The notes beneath the pieces are model-generated. The model was not told where the DNA came from and searched no databases. It saw only the letters and a list, made by a program, of their open reading frames with translations. A DNA stretch of 53,159 bases from Candidatus Binataceae bacterium. GTDB lineage: Bacteria > Desulfobacterota > Binatia > Binatales > Binataceae. Location of the stretch: the NCBI GenBank assembly GCA_035508495.1, contig DATJMX010000046.1:1-53159 (forward strand). The letters are read 5' to 3'. Positions 35,739-44,656 of the stretch are shown here, in pieces. The position numbers were made by a program, and so were the translations under genes. The stretch's first letter is position 1, and each line of letters starts with the position of its first letter.

Positions 35739-36594
35739 GCGACAAATGGCAACCCAGGCGCAGCAGGCGGCGAGCGACGAGATCTGGTCGAAGTGCCCCG
35801 GCTGCAGAGAGATGGCGTTTCGCAAGGAAGTCGAGCGCAACCTGAACGTGTGCCTCAAGTGCGGGCATCATTTTCGGTTAACTGTCAGTCAGCGCCTCGC
35901 GATCACGGCCGATCGCGGCTCCTGGCGCGAGATGTTTGCCGACCTCGCGATCGGCGACCCACTCGGCTTCGTCGATAGCAAACCTTATCCGGCGCGGCTC
36001 GCGCAGGCCCGCGCTGAGAGCGGCCGCAACGACGCGGTGGTCGTGGGCCTCGCGAAAATCGAGCAGATTCCGCTCGCGCTCGCGATCATGGATTTCGAAT
36101 TCATGGGCGGCAGCATGGGCGTCGTCGTGGGCGAGAAAATCGCGCGCCTGTTCGATGTGGCGACGCAGAAAAAATTGCCGGTGATTGTTTTCGTCGCATC
36201 GGGCGGCGCGCGGATGCAAGAAGGTGCACTCTCCTTGATGCAGATGGCGAAGGTATCCGCGGCGATCGCGCGGCTGCGCGACGCGCGCCTGCCGTATATC
36301 GCCGTGCTATGCGATCCGACGACCGGCGGCGTGGCCGCATCGTATGCGATGCTCGGCGATCTCAACATTTCCGAGCCGGGCGCGCTGATCGGATTCGCCG
36401 GCCGCCGCGTTATCCAGCAGACGACGAATCAGCAACTGCCCGACGACTTCCAGCGCGCCGAGTTCCTGCTTGCGCACGGGATGCTCGACGCGATCGTGCC
36501 GCGACATCAGATGAGATTCACGCTCGCCCGCCTGCTCTCGATGCTGACCCGCAAACGCAGTGTCGCGAAAGCATCGGAAGCGAAGAGGAAGTAG
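35731..36594 (+). CDS. accD: Acetyl-CoA carboxylase carboxyltransferase beta subunit
   Basis: 287 residues. Forms the carboxyltransferase with AccA and makes malonyl-CoA, the committed step of fatty acid synthesis. N-terminal four-cysteine zinc ribbon (Cys22, Cys25, Cys41, Cys44), then the crotonase-like core with ASGGARMQEGALSLMQMAK, TTGGVAASYAMLGDLNISEPGALIGFAG and RRVIQQTTNQ-type segment. The ATG lies within trpA, so it is translated as part of the trp transcript. The trpA-accD-folC order recurs in many proteobacteria. accA is not in the window. Confidence 0.96.
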   Translation: MAERQMATQAQQAASDEIWSKCPGCREMAFRKEVERNLNVCLKCGHHFRLTVSQRLAITADRGSWREMFADLAIGDPLGFVDSKPYPARLAQARAESGRNDAVVVGLAKIEQIPLALAIMDFEFMGGSMGVVVGEKIARLFDVATQKKLPVIVFVASGGARMQEGALSLMQMAKVSAAIARLRDARLPYIAVLCDPTTGGVAASYAMLGDLNISEPGALIGFAGRRVIQQTTNQQLPDDFQRAEFLLAHGMLDAIVPRHQMRFTLARLLSMLTRKRSVAKASEAKRK

Positions 36595-36765
36595 GGGAGC
36601 GTGAAGGGGCGTCCGGCGCTCTAAATACGGAGACAGAAAGAAGACTCACCACGAAGGCACGAACGGCACTAAGTCAGAGATATTTGAAGCGGCCAGTGGA
36701 AAACGGTTTGGGCGTCCCCCCGCTGCCTTCCTTGCGTCCGATGGGGCCGGTAAAATTCGGGCCGG

Positions 36766-38076
36766 ATGGAACGGCTAACTAAGACTCTTGATTGGCTCTA
36801 CTCGCTCGAGGCGCGTGGCGAAATCTACAAGCTCGAGCGGATGGAGAATGCTCTCGCTCTCATCGGGAATCCGCACAAACGGCTGCGCGCGGTACATATC
36901 GCGGGCACCAAGGGCAAAGGCTCCGTCGCTGCGATGCTCGACAGCGTGCTGCGCGCCGCGGGTTTGCGTGTCGGGCTCTATACCAAGCCGCACCTGGTGA
37001 ATCTTTCCGAACGCACGCGGATCAACGGCGCGGAGGTTCCGGCCGCGCGGATGCTCGATTACATCGAACGCCTGCGCGCGATCTTCGATGGCGCCAACAT
37101 GGCGCTGACGTTTTTCGAGTTCACCGTCGCGCTGATGTTTCTTTATTTCGCCGAGGAGAACGTCGATATCGCTGTGATCGAAACGGGGCTCGGCGGACGC
37201 CTCGACTCGACCAACGTCGTAATGCCGATCCTGAGCGTGATCACGCCGATTGGCTTCGATCACATGGAGTACCTGGGGCATACGATTCCCGCGATCGCGT
37301 CGGAGAAGGGCGGGATCATCAAGAATGATGTGCCTGTCGTGATTGGCGCGCGCGATCCGGAAGCGCGCACGACGCTGACTTCGATCGCCGGTCAGCGGCG
37401 CTCGGCGGTGCGTCTCATCGATCGCGACTTCAGCTTCACCTCGCATGCCCCGGCGCATCGGATCGACTACCAGGGCCTCGGACTGAACCTCAACGGGGTC
37501 GAGCTCGCTCTTGCCGGGCCGTTTCAGCACGAGAACGCGGCGATCGCGATCGCGGCCGTCGAGGCCCTGCGCGCGCTCGGCTGGAAGATCGACGAGCCGC
37601 ATATCCGCCAGGGGCTGCGCGAGATGTATTGGCCGGGGCGCTTCGACGTCGTGTCGCGCCGCCCGTTGGTGATTCTCGATTGCGCGCACAATGAGATGAG
37701 TATTGCGGCGCTGCTCGAGACGCTGGCCGTCGAGCTCGGTCCGACGATCAAGCCGCGGCTGATTTTCGGCTGCCTCGCGGACAAGGAATGGCAGCGGATG
37801 GCCGCGATGCTCGCGCCGCGCGTGCGCGATGTAACCCTGACCAAAGTGAAGCCCAAGCGGCCGCTCGATCCTGAAAATCTCGCGCCGCATTTCGCGCATC
37901 AGGTGCCGACGCGCGTTATTCGCGAGCCGCTCGAGGCCGTCGCGACGCTGCTCTCTCAATTGGAGCCCGACGAAGTGGCGCTTGTAACAGGTTCCGTGTA
38001 TCTTATCGGCGAAGTTTATCCGTACTTCCTGGCCCGTGAGGGCCGAAGCGGGTTGTTTCCTGAGGCGGGCGTATAA
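36766..38076 (+). CDS. folC: Folylpolyglutamate synthase / dihydrofolate synthase
   Basis: 436 residues. Mur-ligase-like ATPase adding glutamate to dihydropteroate or to reduced folates. P-loop GTKGKGSVAAMLDSVLRAAG, folate-loop YTKPHLVNLSERTRING, ETGLGGRLDSTNV and the GFDHMEYLGHTIPAIASEKGG segment are characteristic, with DCAHNEMS in the C-terminal domain. A 171-nt gap from accD holds no gene or clear promoter. The last 41 nt overlap the start of lptD. Confidence 0.94.
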   Translation: MERLTKTLDWLYSLEARGEIYKLERMENALALIGNPHKRLRAVHIAGTKGKGSVAAMLDSVLRAAGLRVGLYTKPHLVNLSERTRINGAEVPAARMLDYIERLRAIFDGANMALTFFEFTVALMFLYFAEENVDIAVIETGLGGRLDSTNVVMPILSVITPIGFDHMEYLGHTIPAIASEKGGIIKNDVPVVIGARDPEARTTLTSIAGQRRSAVRLIDRDFSFTSHAPAHRIDYQGLGLNLNGVELALAGPFQHENAAIAIAAVEALRALGWKIDEPHIRQGLREMYWPGRFDVVSRRPLVILDCAHNEMSIAALLETLAVELGPTIKPRLIFGCLADKEWQRMAAMLAPRVRDVTLTKVKPKRPLDPENLAPHFAHQVPTRVIREPLEAVATLLSQLEPDEVALVTGSVYLIGEVYPYFLAREGRSGLFPEAGV

Positions 38077-40570
38077 AAAACTCTGGCTAGTCGCGATTTT
38101 GGCCACTCTCGCGTGGAGGCCATCGCTCGCCGCGGCCCAACTCGGCAGCAACACGGGCGGCGCTGCCCTTCCTGGTTCAGTTAGCGCCGAACATGAAGAA
38201 CCGGTTAACGTCACCGGCCAGGAAACGATCTTCGATTCCAGAAACGACGTATTCACGGTCAAGGGCGACGCCGTCATGACGCAGGGCGGCAGTATCCTGA
38301 AGGCCGATCAAATCCAGGTCTATCGCCGCCAGCGTCAGGCCGTAGCCACTGGCAACGTTCATCTTGTCGATCCCGAGGTCGAGCTGTGGGCAACCAAGGC
38401 GAGTATCGACCTCAATCGCGAGACGCTGGTGCTGTACGACGCGAAGGTCTTTGCCAAACAGAATACCTATCATCTGGCCGGGCAGAAGGTTGAGAAACTC
38501 GAAGGCCAGAACTACGCAATTACCAAGGGATTCTTCACGACCTGCGGATGCCGCAAGGACACCCCCGATTGGTCGATCACGGCCGACCAGATGGACGTTG
38601 GTGTCGGCGGCAGCGGCACCGCGCACGGGGCGGGTTTCGACGTGTTGGGCGTGCCGATCATGAAGATGCCGTACGCAACGTTCCCGGCCGATACGACCCG
38701 TCACAGTGGTCTGCTATCGAGCCGCGAAGGCGAGTCGGGATTGCGCGGTTTCCAGTATTTCCAGCCTTATTATTTGGCGATCAACAAGAGCTCCGATGCG
38801 ACGGTCGCGTTCGACCTCGAGACTTCGCAGCGCGTTGGCGGCCTCGGTGAATATCGCCTCACCAACGGCGCCGACGATTATTTCTGGGGCGATGCTGCTT
38901 ACTACAACGAGGCGATGCGCACCAATGGCAATCGCCAGGAAGACATTGTCGATAACCAGATCGCAAATCCCACCATCCCGCAGAATCGCTGGGACGGAAT
39001 CGCGATGGCGCGGCAGCATCTTACCGACGACCTGACCCTTTACGGAGACGCGATCACGGTCAGCGACGCGCTCGAACTGCGCGAAATGAACACGTGGACA
39101 CTGTCGCGCGGCTTCGGCAACAACTTCGCTTCGTTGCGCGACGCGACGTCGCACTTCGGCGTCCTCGACTCGTACGAGGACGGCTACGCCAACATCGAAG
39201 GTACCTTCAATCAGGACTTGATCCAGCCGCAGACGTTTGCGCTTCAGCGTCTGCCGGCCGCGACGCTGATCGGCAGGGAGCAGATGCCGACCGGTTTCGG
39301 CTTTTTCGACTACGACGCCGACGTCACGAATTTCTATCGCAACGAAGGACAGAGCGGCTGGCGCTTCAACGCGACGCCGCAATACACGCTGCCCGTGCGT
39401 TTGGGCGACTATGCGACCCTCTATGGTTCGGCGGGCGTGCTCGCGAACGTATGGGAATCGCGCGGGAATCTGCTCAATATCACACCGGTCGGTAGCGACG
39501 GGCTCGTTTATAACAACGGCGTATCACTCGGCGCTCCGCTCACGACTCAATGGCAAGCGCGCGCCATCCCGTTTATGTCGACGGGAATCTCGACCGTCCT
39601 GGACCGCGTCTTCAATATCAACGGGACCTCGGTCGAGAAGCTCAAAAACACTATCGAACCGTTCGTCGACTACAGCTACGTGCCGCGCATTAACCAGAGC
39701 AACACGCCTTTGTGGGATCAGAACGATCGTATGGAGTCGCGGAGCCTTGTGACCTACGGCTTCACTACTCGCCTGTTCGCCAAGGTCAAGAACAAGCCGA
39801 GCACCGAGGACACCGACCAGGCACCTGACTTGATGCCTTCGGAGAACGGGCCGATCGTTGGCCCATACAATCAGCAGGGCAACGATTTCAATCTGATACC
39901 GCAGGGGACCGGCCAGAGCATCCGCGATGGCGAGCATGTTGACGAGCTGGGCGAGTTGACGATCCAGCAGGCGTACGATCCGTCGCATGATATCTCCGTC
40001 GACTCGTCGCATATCTCGGACCTGCAGGGAATCATGTCAGTCTATCCGACTTCGATCGCGTCTGGGGGTTCTGAGGTCGACTACAACCCGCGCGGCCATG
40101 CCGGAATCACCTACAGCAGCGTGTTCGTGAATTTGCAGCCGCCTTGGAGCGCCAGCGCGGAAAATCGACCGAAGGTATACATGGGTCGCTCGCTCGAGGG
40201 CTCGTTCCTGCAGTTCTCGTACAACTACGTCAATTCGCAAAACACGGTCATCCAGAGCACGAGCCGCAGTGGCACTCAGTACGGAAGCGCGCGCGCTTAT
40301 ACCGATATCTTCAAATATCTGGGGGCGTATTTCGGCCCGAGCTACGACTTCTCTGCCGGCCGGCTGCTCGACGCTGAGTACGGTGCGCGGCTCAAATCGT
40401 CATGCGATTGCTGGGCGGCGGATATGGCCTTGATTCAGTCGTACAATCCGAACGAAGTCCAATTCCAGTTCCAGCTGACTCTTGGTGGACTTGGTTCGCT
40501 GGGCCGAAGCCCATTCGGCCAGAATCCGTTCCAGAGCCGCGCACGGAGCAGTATACTGCCGTCGTACTGA
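38036..40570 (+). CDS. lptD: LPS-assembly protein LptD (OstA)
   Basis: 844 residues from a GTG that lies inside folC. Signal peptide with LWLVAILATLAWRPSLAAAQ. Residues about 60-150 are the OstA/LptA-like periplasmic domain (DVFTVKGDAVMTQGGSILKAD), a CGC segment (FFTTCGCRKDTP) follows, and the C-terminal two-thirds form the outer-membrane barrel ending FQFQLTLGGLGSLG. LptD with LptE inserts LPS into the outer leaflet. Its presence indicates a diderm with LPS. The 41-nt overlap with folC is unusual; later starts would cut into the signal peptide. Confidence 0.88.
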   Translation: MRAEAGCFLRRAYKKLWLVAILATLAWRPSLAAAQLGSNTGGAALPGSVSAEHEEPVNVTGQETIFDSRNDVFTVKGDAVMTQGGSILKADQIQVYRRQRQAVATGNVHLVDPEVELWATKASIDLNRETLVLYDAKVFAKQNTYHLAGQKVEKLEGQNYAITKGFFTTCGCRKDTPDWSITADQMDVGVGGSGTAHGAGFDVLGVPIMKMPYATFPADTTRHSGLLSSREGESGLRGFQYFQPYYLAINKSSDATVAFDLETSQRVGGLGEYRLTNGADDYFWGDAAYYNEAMRTNGNRQEDIVDNQIANPTIPQNRWDGIAMARQHLTDDLTLYGDAITVSDALELREMNTWTLSRGFGNNFASLRDATSHFGVLDSYEDGYANIEGTFNQDLIQPQTFALQRLPAATLIGREQMPTGFGFFDYDADVTNFYRNEGQSGWRFNATPQYTLPVRLGDYATLYGSAGVLANVWESRGNLLNITPVGSDGLVYNNGVSLGAPLTTQWQARAIPFMSTGISTVLDRVFNINGTSVEKLKNTIEPFVDYSYVPRINQSNTPLWDQNDRMESRSLVTYGFTTRLFAKVKNKPSTEDTDQAPDLMPSENGPIVGPYNQQGNDFNLIPQGTGQSIRDGEHVDELGELTIQQAYDPSHDISVDSSHISDLQGIMSVYPTSIASGGSEVDYNPRGHAGITYSSVFVNLQPPWSASAENRPKVYMGRSLEGSFLQFSYNYVNSQNTVIQSTSRSGTQYGSARAYTDIFKYLGAYFGPSYDFSAGRLLDAEYGARLKSSCDCWAADMALIQSYNPNEVQFQFQLTLGGLGSLGRSPFGQNPFQSRARSSILPSY

Positions 40571-40585
40571 CCCAGCGCGCGATTC

Positions 40586-41488
40586 CTAAAGATAGAGCAA
40601 GGCCAGGTCGGTCAGGATCCAGAGAATGACCGACAGCATTAGCGGCGCGTCGCTAAGTAGCAGCCGCGCGGGATCGCCGCCTTCGTTGCGCTCGTCGATG
40701 AGATACAGGTAGCGCAGGATTCCGAACGCGACGAACGGCACCGTCAAGTACAGATGTTTGGTGCCGAGCTTGGTTTCGACCTCAACCGATGCCGTGTAGA
40801 TCATGTAGCCGACAAGGGTCGCGCCGGCGACAATCGAGATCATCTGATCGATCAGCCGCACGCTGTAGAATTCGAGCGCGCCGCGATGCGCGGTTGCCGC
40901 ATCGCCGAGCGCGATCAGCTCATGGCGCCGGCGTCCCAGCACCAGCAATAGCGCCAGCACGAAGGTGATGAATGCGAGCCACGGCGACACTTCGGCGCCG
41001 ATCGCCGCGCCGCCGGCGAATGCCCGAATCACGAAGCCCAGCGCGACCGCGATTATATCGACGATCATCACGCGCTTGGCCCATAGCGAATACGTCACTT
41101 GCAGGATCGCATAGAGGAGCACAATCCCAACGAAGTCGCGGCCGATGAACGCGCTGAGAATTACCGCGAAGGCGCCCAGCGCAAGCGCCAGCCGCCGGCC
41201 CGCCTCGACGCTTACGTCGCCGCGCGCGATCGGGCGGTCGCGCTTTTCGGGGTTCAGCCGATCAGCCTCGCGATCGACGATGTCATTGATCACGTAGGCC
41301 GTGCTCGAGAGCGCACAGAACGCGATGAAGCCGAGGATGCCCAGCGCCAGGTCGTGCGGCACGAACATCCGCTTTGCAAACACCAGTGCCGCCAGCACCA
41401 GCGCGTTCTTGACCCACTGATGCGGCCGCATCAGGCGCAGCATCGCGGAGCGGTTGTCGCGCGCCTCAACTATCGCGGCCGAAGCCAT
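40586..41488 (-). CDS. UbiA-family prenyltransferase, decaprenyl-phosphate phosphoribosyltransferase type
   Basis: 300 residues, about nine membrane helices. RPHQWVKNALVLA at the N-terminus and the metal-binding NDIVDREADRLNPEKRDRPIA (Asn68, Asp69, Asp72, Asp76), with a second Asp-containing loop later, match the UbiA superfamily branch that makes polyprenyl-phosphoryl-5-phosphoribose (first step of arabinan or ribofuranosyl lipid synthesis). No DprE1/DprE2 or arabinosyltransferase genes are nearby, so the sugar product is unproven. Convergent with lptD (15 nt). Confidence 0.82.
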   Translation of the reverse strand: MASAAIVEARDNRSAMLRLMRPHQWVKNALVLAALVFAKRMFVPHDLALGILGFIAFCALSSTAYVINDIVDREADRLNPEKRDRPIARGDVSVEAGRRLALALGAFAVILSAFIGRDFVGIVLLYAILQVTYSLWAKRVMIVDIIAVALGFVIRAFAGGAAIGAEVSPWLAFITFVLALLLVLGRRRHELIALGDAATAHRGALEFYSVRLIDQMISIVAGATLVGYMIYTASVEVETKLGTKHLYLTVPFVAFGILRYLYLIDERNEGGDPARLLLSDAPLMLSVILWILTDLALLYL

Positions 41489-41596
41489 GGCTCAACGTTG
41501 TACCGATGCGATACGGCGGACCGCAAGGTGGGGCGTGGGCATGCCCTGCTTGGCGCTCTTGACCATCATGCTGAAACCCGCAAATTGTACGATCCG

Positions 41597-42658
41597 ATGA
41601 GTAACGAATCACACGAAAAAACTGGACCTTCCGCGACAATCGATCTGAACGGGCTGAAGCGCTTTTTCGAAGAGCGCAAGCTCGGTGACACGCGCGAGCT
41701 TCGCAGCGAGAACATCTCGTTCGGCCACTCCAACGAGGTCCATCTCGTCCATTTCGAGGGCAAATCGTGGGCGCTCCGGCGTCCGCCGCGCGGGCCGCTG
41801 CTGCCGACCGCGCACGACATGATGCGCGAGTACAAAGTCCTTAACGCGTTGCAGAACACTCCCGTGCCGGTGCCGCGTGTTTATGCGGCCTGCGAAGATC
41901 CGGCGTACATCGGCGCGCCTTTCTATTTGATGGAGTATGTGAAGGGCGAGGTTATCCGCGCCGACGGCAAGCACTTTGCGAAAACGCCGCAGCTGCGGCG
42001 CCGCGCGAGCGAAGAGATCCTCGAGGTGCTGATCAAACTGCAAGCGGTCGATTGGAAAGCCGCGGGGCTCGAGGGCTTTGGCCGTCCCGACGGCTACCTC
42101 GAGCGCCAGCTGCGCCGCTGGACCGATCAGCTTGAACGCACTCTGCCGTACACGCGTCCACTTCCTGTCATGGACAAGGTCAAGGAATGGCTCCGCGCGC
42201 GGCTGCCCGAATCGCCCGCGCCGACCATCGTTCATGGCGATTACAAGCTCGACAACGTCATGTTCGATCCGGCCACGGTGAAGATCATCGCCGTGTTCGA
42301 TTGGGAGATGTCGACGCTCGGCGACCCGCTCGCCGATCTCGGCTGGATGCTCACGTACTGGAGCGATCCCGAAGACGCCTCGTCGCAGAGCGGCATCGTT
42401 TCTAGTATGGCCAACGAACAGGGCTGGATGTCGCGGCGCGAGCTGATTGAGCGCTATGAGCAGCGGACCGGGCGCGCGATGCGCGACTTCGCCTTCTACC
42501 AGGCGTTCGCGATTTTCAAGCTCGCGATCATCCTCGAAGGCAGCTACTCACGCTACCTGCGCGGACAGGCCGACGATCCTCTCTTCGCCGGCTTCACCGA
42601 GCGCGTTCCCGCGCTAGCCGACGCAGCTTGGGCCGTCTGCCAATCAGCCAAGCGTTAG
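41597..42658 (+). CDS. APH-family phosphotransferase (ACAD10/11 type)
   Basis: 353 residues from ATG 41597; the frame extends antisense to the UbiA gene upstream. Kinase-like fold: ATP-binding Lys region VHFEGKSWALRRPPRGPLLPTAHDM, catalytic loop HGDYKLDN (H-x-D-x4-N) and the metal-binding FDWEMSTLGDPLADLGW. This is the phosphotransferase subgroup found fused to acyl-CoA dehydrogenases in ACAD10/11 and common in bacteria degrading lipids or hydroxy acids, where it phosphorylates 4-hydroxyacyl-CoA. Substrate here is inferred. A crotonase gene follows on the same strand. Confidence 0.85.
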   Translation: MSNESHEKTGPSATIDLNGLKRFFEERKLGDTRELRSENISFGHSNEVHLVHFEGKSWALRRPPRGPLLPTAHDMMREYKVLNALQNTPVPVPRVYAACEDPAYIGAPFYLMEYVKGEVIRADGKHFAKTPQLRRRASEEILEVLIKLQAVDWKAAGLEGFGRPDGYLERQLRRWTDQLERTLPYTRPLPVMDKVKEWLRARLPESPAPTIVHGDYKLDNVMFDPATVKIIAVFDWEMSTLGDPLADLGWMLTYWSDPEDASSQSGIVSSMANEQGWMSRRELIERYEQRTGRAMRDFAFYQAFAIFKLAIILEGSYSRYLRGQADDPLFAGFTERVPALADAAWAVCQSAKR

Positions 42659-42699
42659 GTCAGGTCGACAGTGAGTTAGCTACGCGTTTTCGAATTCTG

Positions 42700-42812
42700 A
42701 TCCCCCGTCCCGTGCGGGAAGGGGTTAGGGGTTAGGTCAGTGTCTGGATTTCGGAGCTCGAAAAACTCAGACAAACGACTTAACCATCTTTCCCTTCCCG
42801 CATCGGGAAGAG
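42700..42812. repeat. Pair of short palindromes of the REP-like type
   Basis: Two small dyads in the gap before the crotonase gene: TCCCGTGCGGGA core at about 42707-42720, flanked by CCCC and GGGG, and CTTCCCGCATCGGGAAG at about 42793-42810. Between them is a tandem GGTTAGG repeat. They share the CCC...CGGG core with the repeats at 53-90 and 7171-7390 but not the full sequence. Confidence 0.45.
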
Positions 42813-42893
42813 AAGTTGCGCTGGGCGGCTTGATTTCAGGTTATGAGGAATGTTGCGCGTCGAATGCTCGATCAATCCGGAGGAAAATCTACT

Positions 42894-43727
42894 ATGAGCG
42901 ACTACAAGTTCATCGTCGTTGAAGATCCTGAAGCCGGCATTCGGCGTATTGCGCTCAACCGGCCGGAGAAGCGTAACGCGCTCTCCAACGGCCTCCGCGC
43001 AGAGCTCTTCGATGCGCTCCGCAAGGCCGATATCGACCCGGCAATCGGCGCGATCATCCTCAAGGGCAACGGCAAATGCTTCAGCGCGGGCTACGATCTC
43101 TCGCAGGCGCCCGGAGAGCCGCTGCCGCGCCATGTCTCGCCGGGTGAAGGCGTCTGGCCGCGTCATCTGGTCGATGGATGGTTCGAGATGTGGGACATGG
43201 CGACTCCTGTCATCGCGCAAGTTCACGGTTACTGCCTCGCGGGCGGCACCGAGCTCGCGACGGCTTGCGATCTGGTTTACTGCGCCGAGGACGCGCAGAT
43301 CGGCTATCCTCCCGTGCGCGCGATGTCCACGCCCGACTGCGCATATCATCCGTGGCTGATGGGGATGCGGCGCGCGATGGAGATGATGCTGACGGGCGAC
43401 TCAATCACCGGGATCGAAGCCGCGGAGTTTGGCTTTGCGAATCGCGCGTTTCCGGCCGATCGCCTCGAGGAAGAAGTGCTGTCGGTTGCGCGCCGCGTAT
43501 CGAAGATTCCGCGCGACCTCCAGGCGCTCAACAAGCGCGTCGTGCATCGCGCGATGGAAGTGATGGGCGCGCGCGCCGCGATTCGCTCGGCGACGGAAAT
43601 CCAGGCGCTGTGTTTTCACCAGCCCTCATCGCGCGAGTACATGAAGAAGATGCGCGAGGGCGTGACCAAGGCGCTCGACGAACGCGACTCGAAGTTCAAC
43701 GACTACCGCACCGCGAAAAAGAAGTAG
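42894..43727 (+). CDS. Enoyl-CoA hydratase/isomerase-family protein (crotonase)
   Basis: 277 residues from the ATG with GGAGGA 7 nt upstream. Crotonase fold: IALNRPEKRNALS, GKCFSAGYDLSQ, and the oxyanion region HGYCLAGGTELATACDLVYCAED with a Glu at the first catalytic position (GGTEL). The second catalytic Glu of true hydratases falls at YPPVRAMST, where no Glu is obvious, so it may be an isomerase, hydrolase or other crotonase rather than a hydratase. Genes nearby fit acyl-CoA metabolism. Confidence 0.82.
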   Translation: MSDYKFIVVEDPEAGIRRIALNRPEKRNALSNGLRAELFDALRKADIDPAIGAIILKGNGKCFSAGYDLSQAPGEPLPRHVSPGEGVWPRHLVDGWFEMWDMATPVIAQVHGYCLAGGTELATACDLVYCAEDAQIGYPPVRAMSTPDCAYHPWLMGMRRAMEMMLTGDSITGIEAAEFGFANRAFPADRLEEEVLSVARRVSKIPRDLQALNKRVVHRAMEVMGARAAIRSATEIQALCFHQPSSREYMKKMREGVTKALDERDSKFNDYRTAKKK

Positions 43728-43738
43728 CGTCGTGCCGA

Positions 43739-44593
43739 TCAGCTCCGCGCGAGGCTGAACAGCGAGCACAGCCACTCGTGCGCTTGCGGATAGTGATCGA
43801 GATCGAGCACGAATTCCTGGCCGATCGGCACAGTGCGAAGGCGCGCGCAGTCCTCGTCGATGCGCCAGCGCCGCGCGTCGCCGTGCCGCGACAGTGCGGT
43901 GCGATCTTGCGGCGCGAACCATCGCGGCAATCGCCACGACGATCGTCCCGCGTACGGATTCAAATCAGTAAGGCAAAGCTCAGCCGCGAATCGCGGAAAG
44001 ATTCCCGCACCAGGAATTCCCGATTCGCCGCCGAGCCACTCGCTCGCCACGTAAAGCGTGTTGCGCGCGTATTTCTGTTTCGGGCCGAGGTGCGGATGAT
44101 ACGCGGCCCACGGCATCTGCGATGCGGTCGCGGGCGAAACTTCTACAACTTCGCCGACCTGCATCCAGCCGAAAATGACATGAAGATTCGGCGCCCGCGG
44201 AACGAAACGTATCTCTCGCCCGCTTCCTTCAATCCGCCGAAACCATCCGAAATACAGAAAGACATCTCCCGCATCGACGCAATGACGAGCGAGATGCGCC
44301 TGCGCGGCGCCGGCCTGGCCGAAGAGCGGACGCCATCCCGAGGCGCGCGGAAGGGAATCGCGCCGCAGATCGGGATCGAGATGCGCGCCGTGCCGCGTGC
44401 GAATTCTGCCCCGTGTTAACTGCGTAACAAGTGGTGCGATCGAGCCGCTATCGATGCCGCGGACGTCGCGATAGGCGATCGACGACTTGCGATCGGGAAT
44501 TGGCAGCGCCAGCATCGAGCCGTCCTCGAAAATTGGGCTCGCGCATCCGCCCCATTTCGCGTCGAATCCCTTTCGGCTCAAGATCAGTTTCAT
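43739..44593 (-). CDS. Nmad3-like protein (nucleotide modification associated domain 3)
   Basis: About 284 residues from the ATG at MKLILSRKGFDAKWG; the frame runs further upstream without similarity. SRKGFDAKWGGCASPIF, DGSMLALPIPDR, TRHGAHLDPDLRRD, FGQAGAAQAHLARH, DVFLYFGWFR and HVIFGWMQVGEVVEV are the family pattern. Nmad domains were named for their association with modified-nucleotide systems, often in phages and genomic islands; the enzymatic role is unknown. Here it is a lone gene between a crotonase and a NUDIX gene, 12 nt from the convergent crotonase stop. Assignment by recalled family pattern. Confidence 0.6.
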   Translation of the reverse strand: MKLILSRKGFDAKWGGCASPIFEDGSMLALPIPDRKSSIAYRDVRGIDSGSIAPLVTQLTRGRIRTRHGAHLDPDLRRDSLPRASGWRPLFGQAGAAQAHLARHCVDAGDVFLYFGWFRRIEGSGREIRFVPRAPNLHVIFGWMQVGEVVEVSPATASQMPWAAYHPHLGPKQKYARNTLYVASEWLGGESGIPGAGIFPRFAAELCLTDLNPYAGRSSWRLPRWFAPQDRTALSRHGDARRWRIDEDCARLRTVPIGQEFVLDLDHYPQAHEWLCSLFSLARS

Positions 44594-44656
44594 CGGTGCG
44601 CCGACGCGATATGGTATAGGGACCCCGCGCGTTCCGGGAAGCGCGCGCATTCAGCG

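Noticed and set aside
36595..36765. A promoter or gene in the accD-folC gap
   Set aside because: The 171 nt shows a motif-like ACCACGAAGGCACGAA stretch but no reading frame, terminator or clear promoter.
36775..38277. A 500-codon minus-strand frame across folC
   Set aside because: Shadow frame of folC; no family features, Arg/His-rich.
43178..44419. A 413-codon plus-strand frame
   Set aside because: It overlaps the crotonase in another frame and is antisense to the Nmad3-like gene. The composition is Arg/Ser-rich with no domain.
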